64,000 bases of DNA from Ructibacterium sp965146665. Lineage in GTDB: Bacteria; Bacillota; Clostridia; Monoglobales; Monoglobaceae. Position numbers and translations under genes: made by a program. The notes below the pieces were generated by a model that searched no databases, was not told the origin of the DNA, and saw only the letters and a list, made by a program, of their open reading frames with translations. The DNA is taken from the NCBI GenBank assembly GCA_965146665.1, contig CBCTHE010000016.1:1-64000 (forward strand). Direction: 5' to 3'. Below are positions 9,901-19,310 of this stretch, piece by piece (position 1 is the first letter of the stretch; every line of letters starts with the position of its first letter).

Positions 9901-10557
9901 GATACCTGTAAAGTCATGGGCGCGGACGTACTCTCCGGCAGAAAGGACAATACCTGGGCTGTGGAAAATGTACAAGTGCAGTACCAAAAGGACGGCAGAT
10001 GGGAGAGCGTTCCGGGGGGAACCATCACAAACAACCCCAAGAGCCGCACGGAGCTCCGCTGGAATTTCGCCCGGCCGGTGGAGACAGACAGGATCCGGTT
10101 TAACTTTGCGGATGGAACGCGGGGTGTCAAACTCCGGGAGGTACGGCTGTACGAGGGCAGGGCATCGGTTGAAAACAGTGAAACCGAAGTCCACAATATG
10201 AGCAAGGGCGTATGGCTGACTGTAGACGAGGCCACCGCAAAGCTTCTGCGGGAGCATTATTTTGACGGAATGCTGTATATGCAGTATCTGGGTGACAATG
10301 AACAGAGCTTTAAGGTGACGGCGGACTGCAGCAGGCCGCTGCCGGAGAAGATCGGTGTTACGCAGGGTGATTACTCCGTTGTTTCGGAGGTCCGGCAGGA
10401 GATCACCCACGGCTGGGAACAGTGCCGCTTTGCGTTGTATAAGGACAATCTGGCTTTGGAACACAATCTGGAAAACGGCGCCGATTTTCTGGTCAAGGGC
10501 ACAGGGAATATCCGTAATATTGAAATGCAGTTTAAGGTCTATAAAAAAAAGAGATAG
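6943..10557 (+). CDS. Secreted GH71/99-like enzyme with stalk and three discoidin (F5/8C) domains
   Basis: The 1204-residue protein starts with a signal peptide (MKRFLAVALTMAITLGLIPA). Residues about 24-146 form a copper-amine-oxidase-N-like stalk domain with two 'VPVRFVSEELGAEV'-type repeats. Residues about 151-510 are the GH71/99-like catalytic domain (PVVGMQSELDPAYIEY, FIASWSDFTEGHEIEPT). Three discoidin-like domains follow at about 634-768, 783-920 and 937-1075, each with an NxVDG-type turn and a WLEI(N/D)L-like strand. The last 120 residues resemble the end of the cytoplasmic paralogue. The start is 19 bases after the previous stop, with AGGAAG ahead. It is exported and probably binds and cuts a polysaccharide at the surface. 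The substrate is unknown. Confidence 0.82.
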   Translation: MKRFLAVALTMAITLGLIPAAARDKEITVTVNGSKVRFPDEQPFEQSGRVMVPVRFVSEELGAEVNWHEQTQTVSVIDSSHAAALTIGAKEVTADNAAVTMDVSPVYRNDRTYVPLRFVSEALGAEVEWDENSRTVTVTRSPQRPDTGNDKKVYALYHGFRRTREHDGDLGTWQQYYTSKQSGTGVDHINFSADMIDGDGIHNLANMNGGPVVGMQSELDPAYIEYKMLLAKIAHIDGFMVDFGFPEYGNTVLIKAFMEQAEKYGMEVGADWCDSWLVDKNWIASYRDDIKNREDKLDYFAESVQYLLDEVYDSPSGATIDGHPVIFLFGGGPNSGEMKRIMEKAYDYPAGLKEPYYIRRTGLTGSYSNGNVSFSNPVSTTQAWLDIGVDVHSWIVPRVRPMDENYPYFDSYASFDDVKQYARTYKQLWDQGKKVHVNTAVVAPGFDNRACAAWGQGKFHGFDRLDGEVYRWQWEFFNQNKNQIDVMFIASWSDFTEGHEIEPTIKNGCREVETTQEYAAEFRDKAANEGDKEALQIPQKIFEARQYAQKLEKAGFDTKDMTGILDAAALGASRGAYLFANAMLDQAVTLQKACEEDLEVETVTVSVPAGNLEILSFEADPAAGKDESKGVEVAHGKPVSANDDLSEGRAANAVDGVIADESRWITSQNKSSYWLEINLQNEFTLTGADLYTGKMDGTFGLRDVRLQALQGEDWVDIPGAGVSGNEESNTDLFWTFNEPVTTSKVRVVCDDGSIGVRLREIYVYADPAVTDLSLLHPEETVKGKNIAKGKKVTTNDALSTGPVSNLNDGEVSDNSRWISSQDSGTYWAEIDLGGEYELAAADLYMGKDDGSWALASARLEYSKDGEWVTIPGTELKGNDSTNTDVSFTFSPAITASKVRLVSDDGSRGVRVRELMLYTAGSPSGGADDDSFLELRGRELAQGKPVTASSELSGGPAARAVDGIETDGSMWMTKTSQDSYWLEIDLKDTCKVMGADVLSGRKDNTWAVENVQVQYQKDGRWESVPGGTITNNPKSRTELRWNFARPVETDRIRFNFADGTRGVKLREVRLYEGRASVENSETEVHNMSKGVWLTVDEATAKLLREHYFDGMLYMQYLGDNEQSFKVTADCSRPLPEKIGVTQGDYSVVSEVRQEITHGWEQCRFALYKDNLALEHNLENGADFLVKGTGNIRNIEMQFKVYKKKR

Positions 10558-10573
10558 GGAGTGAGACGGCGAT

Positions 10574-11518
10574 ATGAAGACAACAAGCGCGGCAGAAGTC
10601 AGGCCCATGGGGCAGAGTAAGCTGAAAAAGCGCTGGAATGAGCAGAAATATCTCTTCTTTATGATATTGCCCTGCCTGACATTCTATTTTATCTTTCATT
10701 ACTTGCCTATGTACGGCGTTATCATTGCATTCCAGAAATATGATGTGGTGAAAGGGATCACGGGCAGTTCCTGGGTAGGCCTGGATAATTTTATTAGGTT
10801 TTTTGAGGGGCCGTATGCCTGGCGGTTGATTCGGAACACTCTGCTATTGAGTATATACAACCTGGTCTTTTACTTTCCAATACCGATCATCTTCGCCCTG
10901 TTTCTCAATGAAGTGAAGAACAGGCATTTTAAAAAGGTGGTTCAGACTGTGAGCTATCTGCCGCACTTTGTCTCGGTCGTTATCGTGGTGGGGATGCTGC
11001 AGTCTCTGCTCTCCCCTTCCACGGGCGTCATCAACCGCATGATCGAGTCTCTGGGCGGCGAGCCAGTCAACTTCTTTATGCAGCCAAACTGGTTCCGTAC
11101 CCTCTATATCTCCTCCACAGTCTGGCAGGAATTTGGATGGGGCTCCATCATCTACCTGGCGGCGCTGTCCTCGGTGGATGGCGGCCTGTACGAGGCGGCA
11201 CACCTGGACGGCGCCGGGCGGTTCCGTTGCATGTGGAACATCACGCTGCCGTCCATCAGCCCCACCATCATCACCCTGCTCATTCTCAAGGTGGGCAATC
11301 TGCTGACGGTGGGCTATGAGAAGGTTATTATGATGTACAATCCCGGTATCTATGAGACGGCCGATATCATCTCCAGCTATGTATACCGGGTGGGTGTCTC
11401 CCAGGCGAACTACAGCTTTGGCACGGCGGTGGGGCTGATGAATTCCATTGTTTCCATGGTCCTAATACTGATTACCAACACCGTGAGCAAGCGGCTGACC
11501 GAAACAAGCCTGTGGTAG
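10574..11518 (+). CDS. ABC sugar transporter permease, LplB type
   Basis: The 314-residue protein has about six membrane segments and the binding-protein-dependent permease loop EAAHLDGAGRFRCMWNITLP, which contacts the ATPase. The segment FFMILPCLTFYFIFHYLPMY is typical of LplB/YtcP-group permeases for larger or complex oligosaccharides. It lies 16 bases after the secreted enzyme gene and 19 before its partner permease. No ATPase gene is present, so a shared MsmK-type ATPase elsewhere is inferred. Confidence 0.92.
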   Translation: MKTTSAAEVRPMGQSKLKKRWNEQKYLFFMILPCLTFYFIFHYLPMYGVIIAFQKYDVVKGITGSSWVGLDNFIRFFEGPYAWRLIRNTLLLSIYNLVFYFPIPIIFALFLNEVKNRHFKKVVQTVSYLPHFVSVVIVVGMLQSLLSPSTGVINRMIESLGGEPVNFFMQPNWFRTLYISSTVWQEFGWGSIIYLAALSSVDGGLYEAAHLDGAGRFRCMWNITLPSISPTIITLLILKVGNLLTVGYEKVIMMYNPGIYETADIISSYVYRVGVSQANYSFGTAVGLMNSIVSMVLILITNTVSKRLTETSLW

Positions 11519-11537
11519 GAAGGAGGAAAATAATACT

Positions 11538-12422
11538 ATGGTACAGCAAAAAGGCAAAGGAGAGCTTATTTTTCGGTGTATCAACGGTCTGATCATGCTC
11601 CTGGTTGTGGCGGTGACCCTCTATCCCCTGCTGTATGTACTGGCGGTTTCATTAAGTTCCGCGCAGTATGTCCAGGCAGGCATGGTGACTATCTTTCCAA
11701 AGGGGCTGAATCTGGAAGCATACCGCGAGGTCATGTCAGATACCTATTTCTGGTCATCCTATAAGAATACCATTGTTTACACTGTGACCGGAACGGCGCT
11801 CAGCCTGTTTTTGACCACCATGCTGGCGTACTGCCTCTCCCGGCCAAACCTGTTCGGGCGCAAGCAGATATCCTTTCTGATCCTGTTTACCATGTTCTTC
11901 AGCGGCGGTCTGGTACCCAACTTCCTGCTGGTCAAGAATCTGCACATCTACAATACTATGTGGGCCATTATCCTTCCTGCCAGCATCAGCACCTATAATA
12001 TGATCATCACCCGCACCTATATGCAGGGGCTCCCGGAGGAGCTGTTTGAATCCATTAAACTGGACGGCGGCAATGACTGGCAGATCTTTACCCGTATTGT
12101 GCTGCCGCTGTCCAAGCCAGTGGTGGCGACGATTGCCCTGTTTTATGCGGTGGGGCTGTGGAACGGCTACTTTAACCCCATGATCTACCTCAAGGATGCT
12201 GACAAATACCCGCTTCAGATCATCCTGAAGGATTTAATACTGAGCCAGAACGCCAGTGATCTGTCGGCTGGTGCGGCCGAGGCCCTGGGCCAGAGCATGA
12301 TGACAAGCGAGATGATTATTTCCGCATCCATTATGATCGCAATGATACCGATTTTATGCGTCTATCCTTTTATTCAGAAGTATTTTGTCAAGGGCGTCAT
12401 GCTGGGCGCTGTGAAAGGCTAA
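11538..12422 (+). CDS. ABC sugar transporter permease, LplC/YtcP type
   Basis: The 294-residue protein has about six membrane segments and the coupling loop ESIKLDGGNDWQIFTRIVLP. It is the second half of the permease pair with the preceding gene. The N-terminal RCINGLIMLLVVAVTLYPLLY and the C-terminal PFIQKYFVKGVMLGAVKG are classic LplC features. An AGGAAGGAGG ribosome site precedes the ATG. Confidence 0.92.
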   Translation: MVQQKGKGELIFRCINGLIMLLVVAVTLYPLLYVLAVSLSSAQYVQAGMVTIFPKGLNLEAYREVMSDTYFWSSYKNTIVYTVTGTALSLFLTTMLAYCLSRPNLFGRKQISFLILFTMFFSGGLVPNFLLVKNLHIYNTMWAIILPASISTYNMIITRTYMQGLPEELFESIKLDGGNDWQIFTRIVLPLSKPVVATIALFYAVGLWNGYFNPMIYLKDADKYPLQIILKDLILSQNASDLSAGAAEALGQSMMTSEMIISASIMIAMIPILCVYPFIQKYFVKGVMLGAVKG

Positions 12423-12454
12423 ACCAAAATCCAAATAGGAAAAGGAGAATTGTT

Positions 12455-14029
12455 ATGAAAGAGTTCTGGAAAAGAATCATAGGTTTTACGGCTGCCTCAG
12501 CTCTGGCTGTGGGCCTGCTGACAGGCTGCGGGGACAAAAACGGCGGCGTCGCTGTGGATATGGATACTTCTCAGCCCATCACCATTGAGATGATGGTGCT
12601 CAACAACACCAGCGGCGACGGCTCTGAATTTGTCATCAAGGACGTGGTCAAGGAGAAGTTTAATATTGACATCAAATTTTCTCTTAACAACAACCAATCC
12701 CACTTTGAAAAGCTCAATCTGCTTATTGCCTCCAACGAGCTGCCGGACATTGTAGCACCCCTTCCGGCGGACCGGTGCAAACTCATTGGTCCTAAAGGCG
12801 CCCTGGCGCCGCTGGACGAATACTTTGAATACCTGCCAAATGTGGTCAAATATCTGGAGGCCGACAAGGTAAACATGGTATCTGCCATGGCGGACGACGG
12901 CCACATCTATGCTCTGCCCCGGTTTGCGCCGGATAAAAAGGACTACAAGTGGGCACCGATTATCCGGCAGGATTATCTGGAAGAACTGAACATTCCAGCC
13001 CCCGCCAGCTATAAGGAACTGTTTGACGCCCTGCGTCAGATCAAGGCGGCGCATCCCAACACAGTTGGCATTGTAAACCGCGAGAAAATGAACTTTTTAA
13101 AGGCCTATGGCGTGGGATATAACACCTTTGACACCATGTTTTACAACAAGGAGACTGACACGTTTGAATTTGGTCCCATGAACGCCGGGTTCAAGGAGAT
13201 GATGAACGATTTCTCCCAAGCCTGGAAGGACGGCCTGCTGGACAAGGAATTTTTTACTGCATCAGAACAGCAGTGGCAGGAGAAATTCCTGAACGGCTCA
13301 GGTGTGTTCACGCTGGACTGGCCAAAACGCGCCTACAGTCTGAATGAATCTTATAAAAAGCTGCACCCGGATGATACCAAGTTTAATACCAATTTGATTG
13401 AGCCGCTGGTTTCTGAAAATTATACCAAAAAGCGGCTGAATTATTCAGAGACCCTTGGCTTGTGGACCTCTTGGGGCATTTCCAGCAATACCAAACACTT
13501 GGGCCGCATTCTGCAGATGGTGGACTGGATGTACAGCGATGAGGCACAGGAACTGGTCCAGTGGGGCAGAGAGGGTGAGCATTTCGTTCTAAACGGGGAT
13601 GGCAGACATCAGTATGCGTCCAGCCTTCAGGCGTCCTATAACCCAGAGGGGACCATTGATCCCATGAATACGCTGGGACTGAACCACAACCGCATTATGC
13701 GGGTGGAGAAGGACAACGGCGTCGTGGAGGTTCCAGATGCGCTCAATGCCATTATTCAGGGCTACAGCGCAAGCGTGGAGGGATATGAGACCGATTATAA
13801 AATTGCCCTCACCTTCACAGAGGAACAGTCCAGCCGCATTGAGGAGATAAAAATGGTGACTGACACGCTGGTCAGCGAAGGCGTGGTAGCCTTTGTTACC
13901 GGAACTCGTCCCATGGGCGAATTTGACGGCTTTGTGGAGCAGATCCGCCAGCAGGGCGGCGCAGAACTGGAGGAGATTTATGCGGCGGCCTACTCTGCCT
14001 ATCAGCAGAAAATGCAGAGCGCCCAGTAG
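12455..14029 (+). CDS. Extracellular solute-binding lipoprotein, LipO/YtcQ type
   Basis: The 524-residue protein has a lipoprotein signal peptide with lipobox LLTGC (Cys25), so it should be anchored on the outer face of the membrane. The body is a family 1 solute-binding fold with ITIEMMVLNN near the start and NELPDIVAPLPAD typical of the large oligosaccharide-binding LipO/LplA group. The start at 12455 follows AAAGGAG; the in-frame extension overlaps the permease and lacks a site. It should capture oligosaccharides for the two upstream permeases. Confidence 0.9.
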   Translation: MKEFWKRIIGFTAASALAVGLLTGCGDKNGGVAVDMDTSQPITIEMMVLNNTSGDGSEFVIKDVVKEKFNIDIKFSLNNNQSHFEKLNLLIASNELPDIVAPLPADRCKLIGPKGALAPLDEYFEYLPNVVKYLEADKVNMVSAMADDGHIYALPRFAPDKKDYKWAPIIRQDYLEELNIPAPASYKELFDALRQIKAAHPNTVGIVNREKMNFLKAYGVGYNTFDTMFYNKETDTFEFGPMNAGFKEMMNDFSQAWKDGLLDKEFFTASEQQWQEKFLNGSGVFTLDWPKRAYSLNESYKKLHPDDTKFNTNLIEPLVSENYTKKRLNYSETLGLWTSWGISSNTKHLGRILQMVDWMYSDEAQELVQWGREGEHFVLNGDGRHQYASSLQASYNPEGTIDPMNTLGLNHNRIMRVEKDNGVVEVPDALNAIIQGYSASVEGYETDYKIALTFTEEQSSRIEEIKMVTDTLVSEGVVAFVTGTRPMGEFDGFVEQIRQQGGAELEEIYAAAYSAYQQKMQSAQ

Positions 14030-14056
14030 GCAACGCTTCCAGAAAGGAGGAGGTTT

Positions 14057-17000
14057 ATGAACATGCGAAAAATGAGGCAGATGCTGGCGGGGATTCTGGC
14101 AGCGGCGGTAATGGCGGGCGCAGGCGCGTTCCCGGCCGCGGCGGAGGGAGCCGCAGAACGGGAGTCTGTCTATCCCAAGATTGACTACAGCGCCATTGCG
14201 GTGACAACGGAGGCGCATCACCAGGGGAGCGACGGTTCCTCTAACTCAAATGCCGCCGTGGACGGTGTGACGGGGCAGACCAGCGGTGCATATAAATGGT
14301 ATTTGAGCGGTGACAAACTCAAGGGAGCCTATCTGACCATTATACTGCCCCAGAAGTACAAAATTGATAAACTGGTGCTGTACAGCGGATATACCAGCCG
14401 GGATCCGGCCGTGGTCAACACGGAGGCAAACAAGCCGAATAACACAGCAGAAATAGCATATCACTATCGTTTTGACTATGAGACTGAGGATGGGAGCTTC
14501 GCGCCGGTTCCAGGTGCTGAGCGCAGCAAAGCATTCGACGGTCTGACTGCGGCAGATCGGGAGGCAACGCTTGAATTTGACGAGGTAGAGACACAGAAAA
14601 TCAGGTTCGTTGTGTTGCCGGACCAGTATAACTTTCGTTTGCGGGAGATTGCACTGTACGGCATTCCAGCTTCACCGGAGCCGGGAGCCCCGCCTTTGGT
14701 CACGCTGGATGAAGTCCCAGATGCGGAGGCTGGCAGCGATGTGACCCTGCGGGCCGGGGTGGTGGAGAACGGCAACAGCATTAACCGGGTGGACTTCTAT
14801 AACGGCGGCACGCTTTTGGGCGCGGGCACCCTTGTCGGGAACAAGTATGAATATGTTCTGCGAAATGCGGCGGGCAGCTATAACATCACGGCCATGGTTA
14901 TCTATAATGACAGCGGAGAGACTGTATCTGACCCAGTCATTTTCACGGCAGGATTTGCTGAACTGGGCGTTAACGCGGCGCGGGGCAAGCCGGCGGAAGC
15001 CAGCTATTTCAATGCCGGCAACGGCGGCCCGTCCTGCCTCACTGACGGTATTAAGGACAAGAGCACGGGCACCGCTGTCCTGTTTGCCGATCAGAATAAG
15101 ACCAGGGATGTGACCCTCAGCATTGATCTGGAGGGCCAGTATGAGGTGGACAAGGTGGTGCTGTATCACGGCATGGGAACGCCGCTGTCCCAGACGCTGA
15201 ACAGCTTTACACTGCAGTACAGTCCCGAGGCCGGGACAGTAACGGATGCGGATTATGTCACGCTCAGGACTGTAACCGGGGCCGCGGCAAACCCATGGAT
15301 CATTGCATTGGACACGCCGGTGACCGCTGGTCATATCCGGCTGATTTCCAATATTGAAAACAGTGGCACAAATATGTTCCGAGTGCGGGAAATTGAGGTA
15401 TACGGCACCGAGGCAGTCCGTGTTCCGGCAGTGACAGTCAGACAGGCCGGCGGCGCGGCAGAGGGGGATACGGTGACCCTGCAGGCAGATGTGGCCGCCA
15501 ACGGTAGCGTTGTTGGAAGCGTGGAGTTCTTTGACGGAAGCACCCTGCTCGGCCGCGCATCCGGAGAAGACGGTGTTTATCATTACGCATGGAACAATGT
15601 ACCCGCAGGGAAACACAGCATTACAGCAAGGGTGAGCTATGGAGAGAATGGGGACGCCGTGACCTCAGAGCCAATGGTCTTTACCGCGGCACCGCGTCCT
15701 GTGCCGGAGGTGTCCATTGAGCCGATCGGCAATGTCACAGCCGGTGATACAGTCACCCTGCGGGCCGTGGTGAATGACAAGGGCTATGCCATTGTCAAGG
15801 TGGAATTTTTCGACGGCACGAAATCCCTGGGCGAGGCGGGGAATGTGGACGGCGGATTTCAGCTGGTCTGGAATGACGTGCCGGAGGGCGGGCACAGTGT
15901 CACTGCAAGAGCTTCCTATGATGAAGATGGAAAGACTGTGACCTCCGCCCCCTTGACCTTTACCGCGGCGGCCGCGCCCCTGCCCCCGCCGGAAGTGGTT
16001 ATGGATCCGGTCTCCGGTGTGACGGAAGGAGATACCCTGACCCTGCGGGCGGAGGTAAAAGCCTGCGGCAATGCCATCACCAGTGTGGAGTTTCTTGACC
16101 GGGAGAACAGCCTTGTGGGAACTGCTGTTCTGCTGGACGGCTGGTATCAGTACAACTGGGTCAATGTCCCGGCCGGTACGCACAGTATCACCGCGCGGGT
16201 GACCTATGACCTGACCAAAACAGTAACCTCGGCGGCGGTGACGTTTACGGCCGTTCAGCGTCCAGCTCCCGTTGTGGTTATAGAGCCGGTCACTGATATG
16301 ACCGCTGGAGAAAGCGTGACCCTGCGGGCAGCGGTGACTGACAACGGCAACCGCATTGCAGGGGTGGAGTTCTTTGACGGAACTGTCTCTCTGGGTCAGG
16401 GGACAGAGGCGGCCGGCGGGTATCAGCTTGTCTGGAACACCGTTCCGGAAGGGGAACACAGCGTCACCGCGCGGGTGACCTATGGTGAGAACGGGCAGAC
16501 CGTGACTTCCGCAGCGGCGAAGTTCCAAGCGGCTGAGAAAACACCCGGGCCTGTTCGGGAAAATACAGCCCTTGGCGCAGATGTGGTCAGCAATATTGAG
16601 GACAGCGGCAACAGCTCTGCGGCCTCACTGGTGGACGGTGTAACCAACAAAACCAGCGGCACCGACAAATGGTTTGCGGACAAGAAACAGACCATGGACG
16701 CATGGGTGAATCTGGCGCTGAAAGAGCGCAGTATGGTGGAGACTATCCGAATATACAGCGGATACAGCAATAGCCAGCCCACCACGAAGGATAAACTGAC
16801 TGACTTTGAGATCTGGTACAGCGATGCGGTAACGGCCGACCCGGCAGCCATGACGGATTATACCCTGGCCAAGGCGGTGAGCGGCGCGCCGCTGGGTCTG
16901 ACCGAGGTGGTGCTGGATGCGCCGGTGGCGGCGCGGCATATCAAGATCATCTCCAAGGTGGAAAACAACCGTGTGGATCCACAGAAGTCAGATGGTGTCC

Positions 17001-19279
17001 GTGTGCGGGAGATTGAGGCCATGGGAACCATCATTGCCGGCGCGTTCCCCAATGCGGTAATTGACGCCGTCACAGGCGTAATCGCTGGGGATGATGTCCT
17101 GCTCAGTGCCGCGGTGGATCCGGCCGGAAATGAGATCAGCGCAGTGGAATTTCTGGACAATGGCGTTCTGCTGGGCGCCGGAGTAGCTGCAGGGGAAAAA
17201 TTCCAGTATACCATTGCAAATGTGGCTCCGGGGCCGCACAGCATCACGGTCCGTCTGATCTATGGCGGTACACAGCAGATGACCTTTGGTCCCATGCGCT
17301 TCACCGCAGCGGCCAACGAGGGGCTCTTTGGCATTGTCATAACCAGTCCCGCAGAGGACACTGCGGTGCAGACAGGGCAGACCATTGTTATCAGTGCCGC
17401 GGTCAGTGACCGAAGCCAGCAGCTTCGAGAGGTTGCCCTGCTTCTTAACGGCAGGGTGCTGAAAAGCTTTGCGCCCAGTGCAGACGGGAACTATGAGACC
17501 ACCGGAAGAGTCCGGGCCGGCCGCAATACGGCAGAGGTTCAGGCCACTGCTGCGGACGGCAGTATACAAAGCAAGTCCGTGACATTCAACGCGGATTTTG
17601 GAAAAATTCAGTATGACCGGACCTTTACCGCCGCGGCCAGTGTCAAGGGCAGTGACTCTGGATCCACGCCGGATGCATTGATCGACGGCAAGAGCACCGG
17701 GGATACAGGCTCAAATAAATGGTATTTGAATGCAGAGGCCAGCGCGGAATCCTGGGCCAGCATCAGCTTTCCCGGAGAGTACCGCATTGACAGAATTGTC
17801 CTGACCAGCGGTTATATCTCCAGAAACCCATCCATTGTGAACACGGAGGACAACCGGCCGGATAACACGGCGGAAATGCCTTTCCACTACCGGTTTGAGT
17901 ATAAAGACAGAGAGGGTATCTGGACGCCCATTCCGGGAGCGGTGTTTGACAAACCTTTTACCAGTCTTACCGAGGAGGATAAGGTTGTCACATTTGCATT
18001 TGACGAGATCTCCGCTGCGGGCATACGTTTTGTCTGCCTGGAGAAGGGTTACGGCTACCCGTACCGCCTCCGCGAAATAGAGCTTTACGGCACCATGGCC
18101 AACAAACCTCCGGTTATCACGCTGGCGGAGCCGGGCAACGGCGGGCTGATCATGGAGGGGGCGAGTCTGGAGCTGTCCGCAGAGATTCTGGACGAGGAAA
18201 ACGATGTCCGTGAGGTGCACCTATATGTGGACGGCGTCCAGACTGCCGCAGAGGTGCGGCAGGACGGGACGGCCTTTACGGTGACACTTGCAAGTGACGG
18301 CCTCTCCAGAGGGGAGCACAGCGTCTATCTGACGGCGGCGGATGGATATGGCGAGGCGGGTACTTCCAATACTGTGAAGGTTACGGTGGCGGACGAGACC
18401 GCGATACTTCGTGTGCTGGAGCAGTCCAGCCGGGCAAATATAGAAGAGAATCTGCAGTTTGCCGCGCGGCAGCTGGGCATTGATCTGAGCCGCTATCTGG
18501 CACTTGCCAGAACCAGACAAGAGAAGGTGCTTCTGGCTCTGCTGGGCCAGACTTTTGCCTCAAAGAGTGCGCTCCAGAGCGCCCTGGACAAGGCTGTTGC
18601 AGAGGCCGGCAGCGAGAGCGGCGGCAGCCGCCCCAGCGGCGGCGGAACCGCCGGCAGCAGCAGCCATGCCGCCCCCGCCGGATCAGGCGGGGTGGCACCA
18701 GTACAGACGGAAACGCCAGGCACGGCAGAGGAGACTGGCTTCTCGGATCTGGGTCAGGCAGAGTGGGCCAGGGAGGCTGTCAATGCCCTGGCGAAAACCG
18801 GCGTGATTACGGGTGTGGGCGAAAATCGTTTTGCCCCCCTGGACCAGGTGACAAGAGGCCAGTTTGCAAAAATTTTGATCGGCGCGCTGGATATGCTTCA
18901 GACCGATGCCGCCGCTGCATTTTCAGATGTCCCGCAGTCAGATGAATTTTATCCCTATATTGCCTCTGCGCGGGAGATTGGAATTGTGCAGGGCAGGGGC
19001 GATGGCACCTTTGGAACAGAGGAGCCCATCACCCGGGAGGATCTGGCGGTGATGCTGGTCCGTGCCGCGGACGCGGCAGGAATTGCCCTTTTGGACACGG
19101 TACCGGAACAGGTTTTTCTGGACGCGGGAGAAGTTTCAGAATATGCCGCCGGCGCAGTGAGACAGGTGCAGAAAGCGGGCATTATGACCGGCGCGGGAGA
19201 CGGACGGTTTGCCCCGCAGGAGACCAGCAGCCGCGCAATGGCCGCAAAGGTGGTTTATCTGCTGACCCGCGCCGCCTGA
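14057..19279 (+). CDS. Giant SLH-anchored surface protein with discoidin and Ig-like domains
   Basis: The 1740-residue protein has a signal peptide (cleavage near PAAAEGAAE). Discoidin-like modules occur at about 45-200, 300-450, 840-990 and 1180-1350. Ig-like modules of about 90 residues lie between, each with a 'V.G..GDTVTLRA' opening, 'VEFFDG...LG' and a 'GxHSITARV.Y' strand. After a Gly/Ser/Pro-rich linker (about 1520-1570), three S-layer homology repeats end the protein (VTRGQFAKILIGAL, ITREDLAVMLVRAA, SSRAMAAKVVYLL). It is exported and held to secondary wall polymers. No catalytic motif was recognised, so a glycan-binding scaffold is the best inference. Confidence 0.83.
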   Translation: MNMRKMRQMLAGILAAAVMAGAGAFPAAAEGAAERESVYPKIDYSAIAVTTEAHHQGSDGSSNSNAAVDGVTGQTSGAYKWYLSGDKLKGAYLTIILPQKYKIDKLVLYSGYTSRDPAVVNTEANKPNNTAEIAYHYRFDYETEDGSFAPVPGAERSKAFDGLTAADREATLEFDEVETQKIRFVVLPDQYNFRLREIALYGIPASPEPGAPPLVTLDEVPDAEAGSDVTLRAGVVENGNSINRVDFYNGGTLLGAGTLVGNKYEYVLRNAAGSYNITAMVIYNDSGETVSDPVIFTAGFAELGVNAARGKPAEASYFNAGNGGPSCLTDGIKDKSTGTAVLFADQNKTRDVTLSIDLEGQYEVDKVVLYHGMGTPLSQTLNSFTLQYSPEAGTVTDADYVTLRTVTGAAANPWIIALDTPVTAGHIRLISNIENSGTNMFRVREIEVYGTEAVRVPAVTVRQAGGAAEGDTVTLQADVAANGSVVGSVEFFDGSTLLGRASGEDGVYHYAWNNVPAGKHSITARVSYGENGDAVTSEPMVFTAAPRPVPEVSIEPIGNVTAGDTVTLRAVVNDKGYAIVKVEFFDGTKSLGEAGNVDGGFQLVWNDVPEGGHSVTARASYDEDGKTVTSAPLTFTAAAAPLPPPEVVMDPVSGVTEGDTLTLRAEVKACGNAITSVEFLDRENSLVGTAVLLDGWYQYNWVNVPAGTHSITARVTYDLTKTVTSAAVTFTAVQRPAPVVVIEPVTDMTAGESVTLRAAVTDNGNRIAGVEFFDGTVSLGQGTEAAGGYQLVWNTVPEGEHSVTARVTYGENGQTVTSAAAKFQAAEKTPGPVRENTALGADVVSNIEDSGNSSAASLVDGVTNKTSGTDKWFADKKQTMDAWVNLALKERSMVETIRIYSGYSNSQPTTKDKLTDFEIWYSDAVTADPAAMTDYTLAKAVSGAPLGLTEVVLDAPVAARHIKIISKVENNRVDPQKSDGVRVREIEAMGTIIAGAFPNAVIDAVTGVIAGDDVLLSAAVDPAGNEISAVEFLDNGVLLGAGVAAGEKFQYTIANVAPGPHSITVRLIYGGTQQMTFGPMRFTAAANEGLFGIVITSPAEDTAVQTGQTIVISAAVSDRSQQLREVALLLNGRVLKSFAPSADGNYETTGRVRAGRNTAEVQATAADGSIQSKSVTFNADFGKIQYDRTFTAAASVKGSDSGSTPDALIDGKSTGDTGSNKWYLNAEASAESWASISFPGEYRIDRIVLTSGYISRNPSIVNTEDNRPDNTAEMPFHYRFEYKDREGIWTPIPGAVFDKPFTSLTEEDKVVTFAFDEISAAGIRFVCLEKGYGYPYRLREIELYGTMANKPPVITLAEPGNGGLIMEGASLELSAEILDEENDVREVHLYVDGVQTAAEVRQDGTAFTVTLASDGLSRGEHSVYLTAADGYGEAGTSNTVKVTVADETAILRVLEQSSRANIEENLQFAARQLGIDLSRYLALARTRQEKVLLALLGQTFASKSALQSALDKAVAEAGSESGGSRPSGGGTAGSSSHAAPAGSGGVAPVQTETPGTAEETGFSDLGQAEWAREAVNALAKTGVITGVGENRFAPLDQVTRGQFAKILIGALDMLQTDAAAAFSDVPQSDEFYPYIASAREIGIVQGRGDGTFGTEEPITREDLAVMLVRAADAAGIALLDTVPEQVFLDAGEVSEYAAGAVRQVQKAGIMTGAGDGRFAPQETSSRAMAAKVVYLLTRAA

Positions 19280-19310
19280 ACAGCGGCAGTACAGAAAGGA
19301 AGGATAACAT

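Noticed and set aside
14672..15616. Minus-strand 314-codon frame inside the giant surface protein gene
   Set aside because: The plus-strand frame encodes conserved discoidin/Ig modules with a signal peptide, so the minus frame is a shadow.
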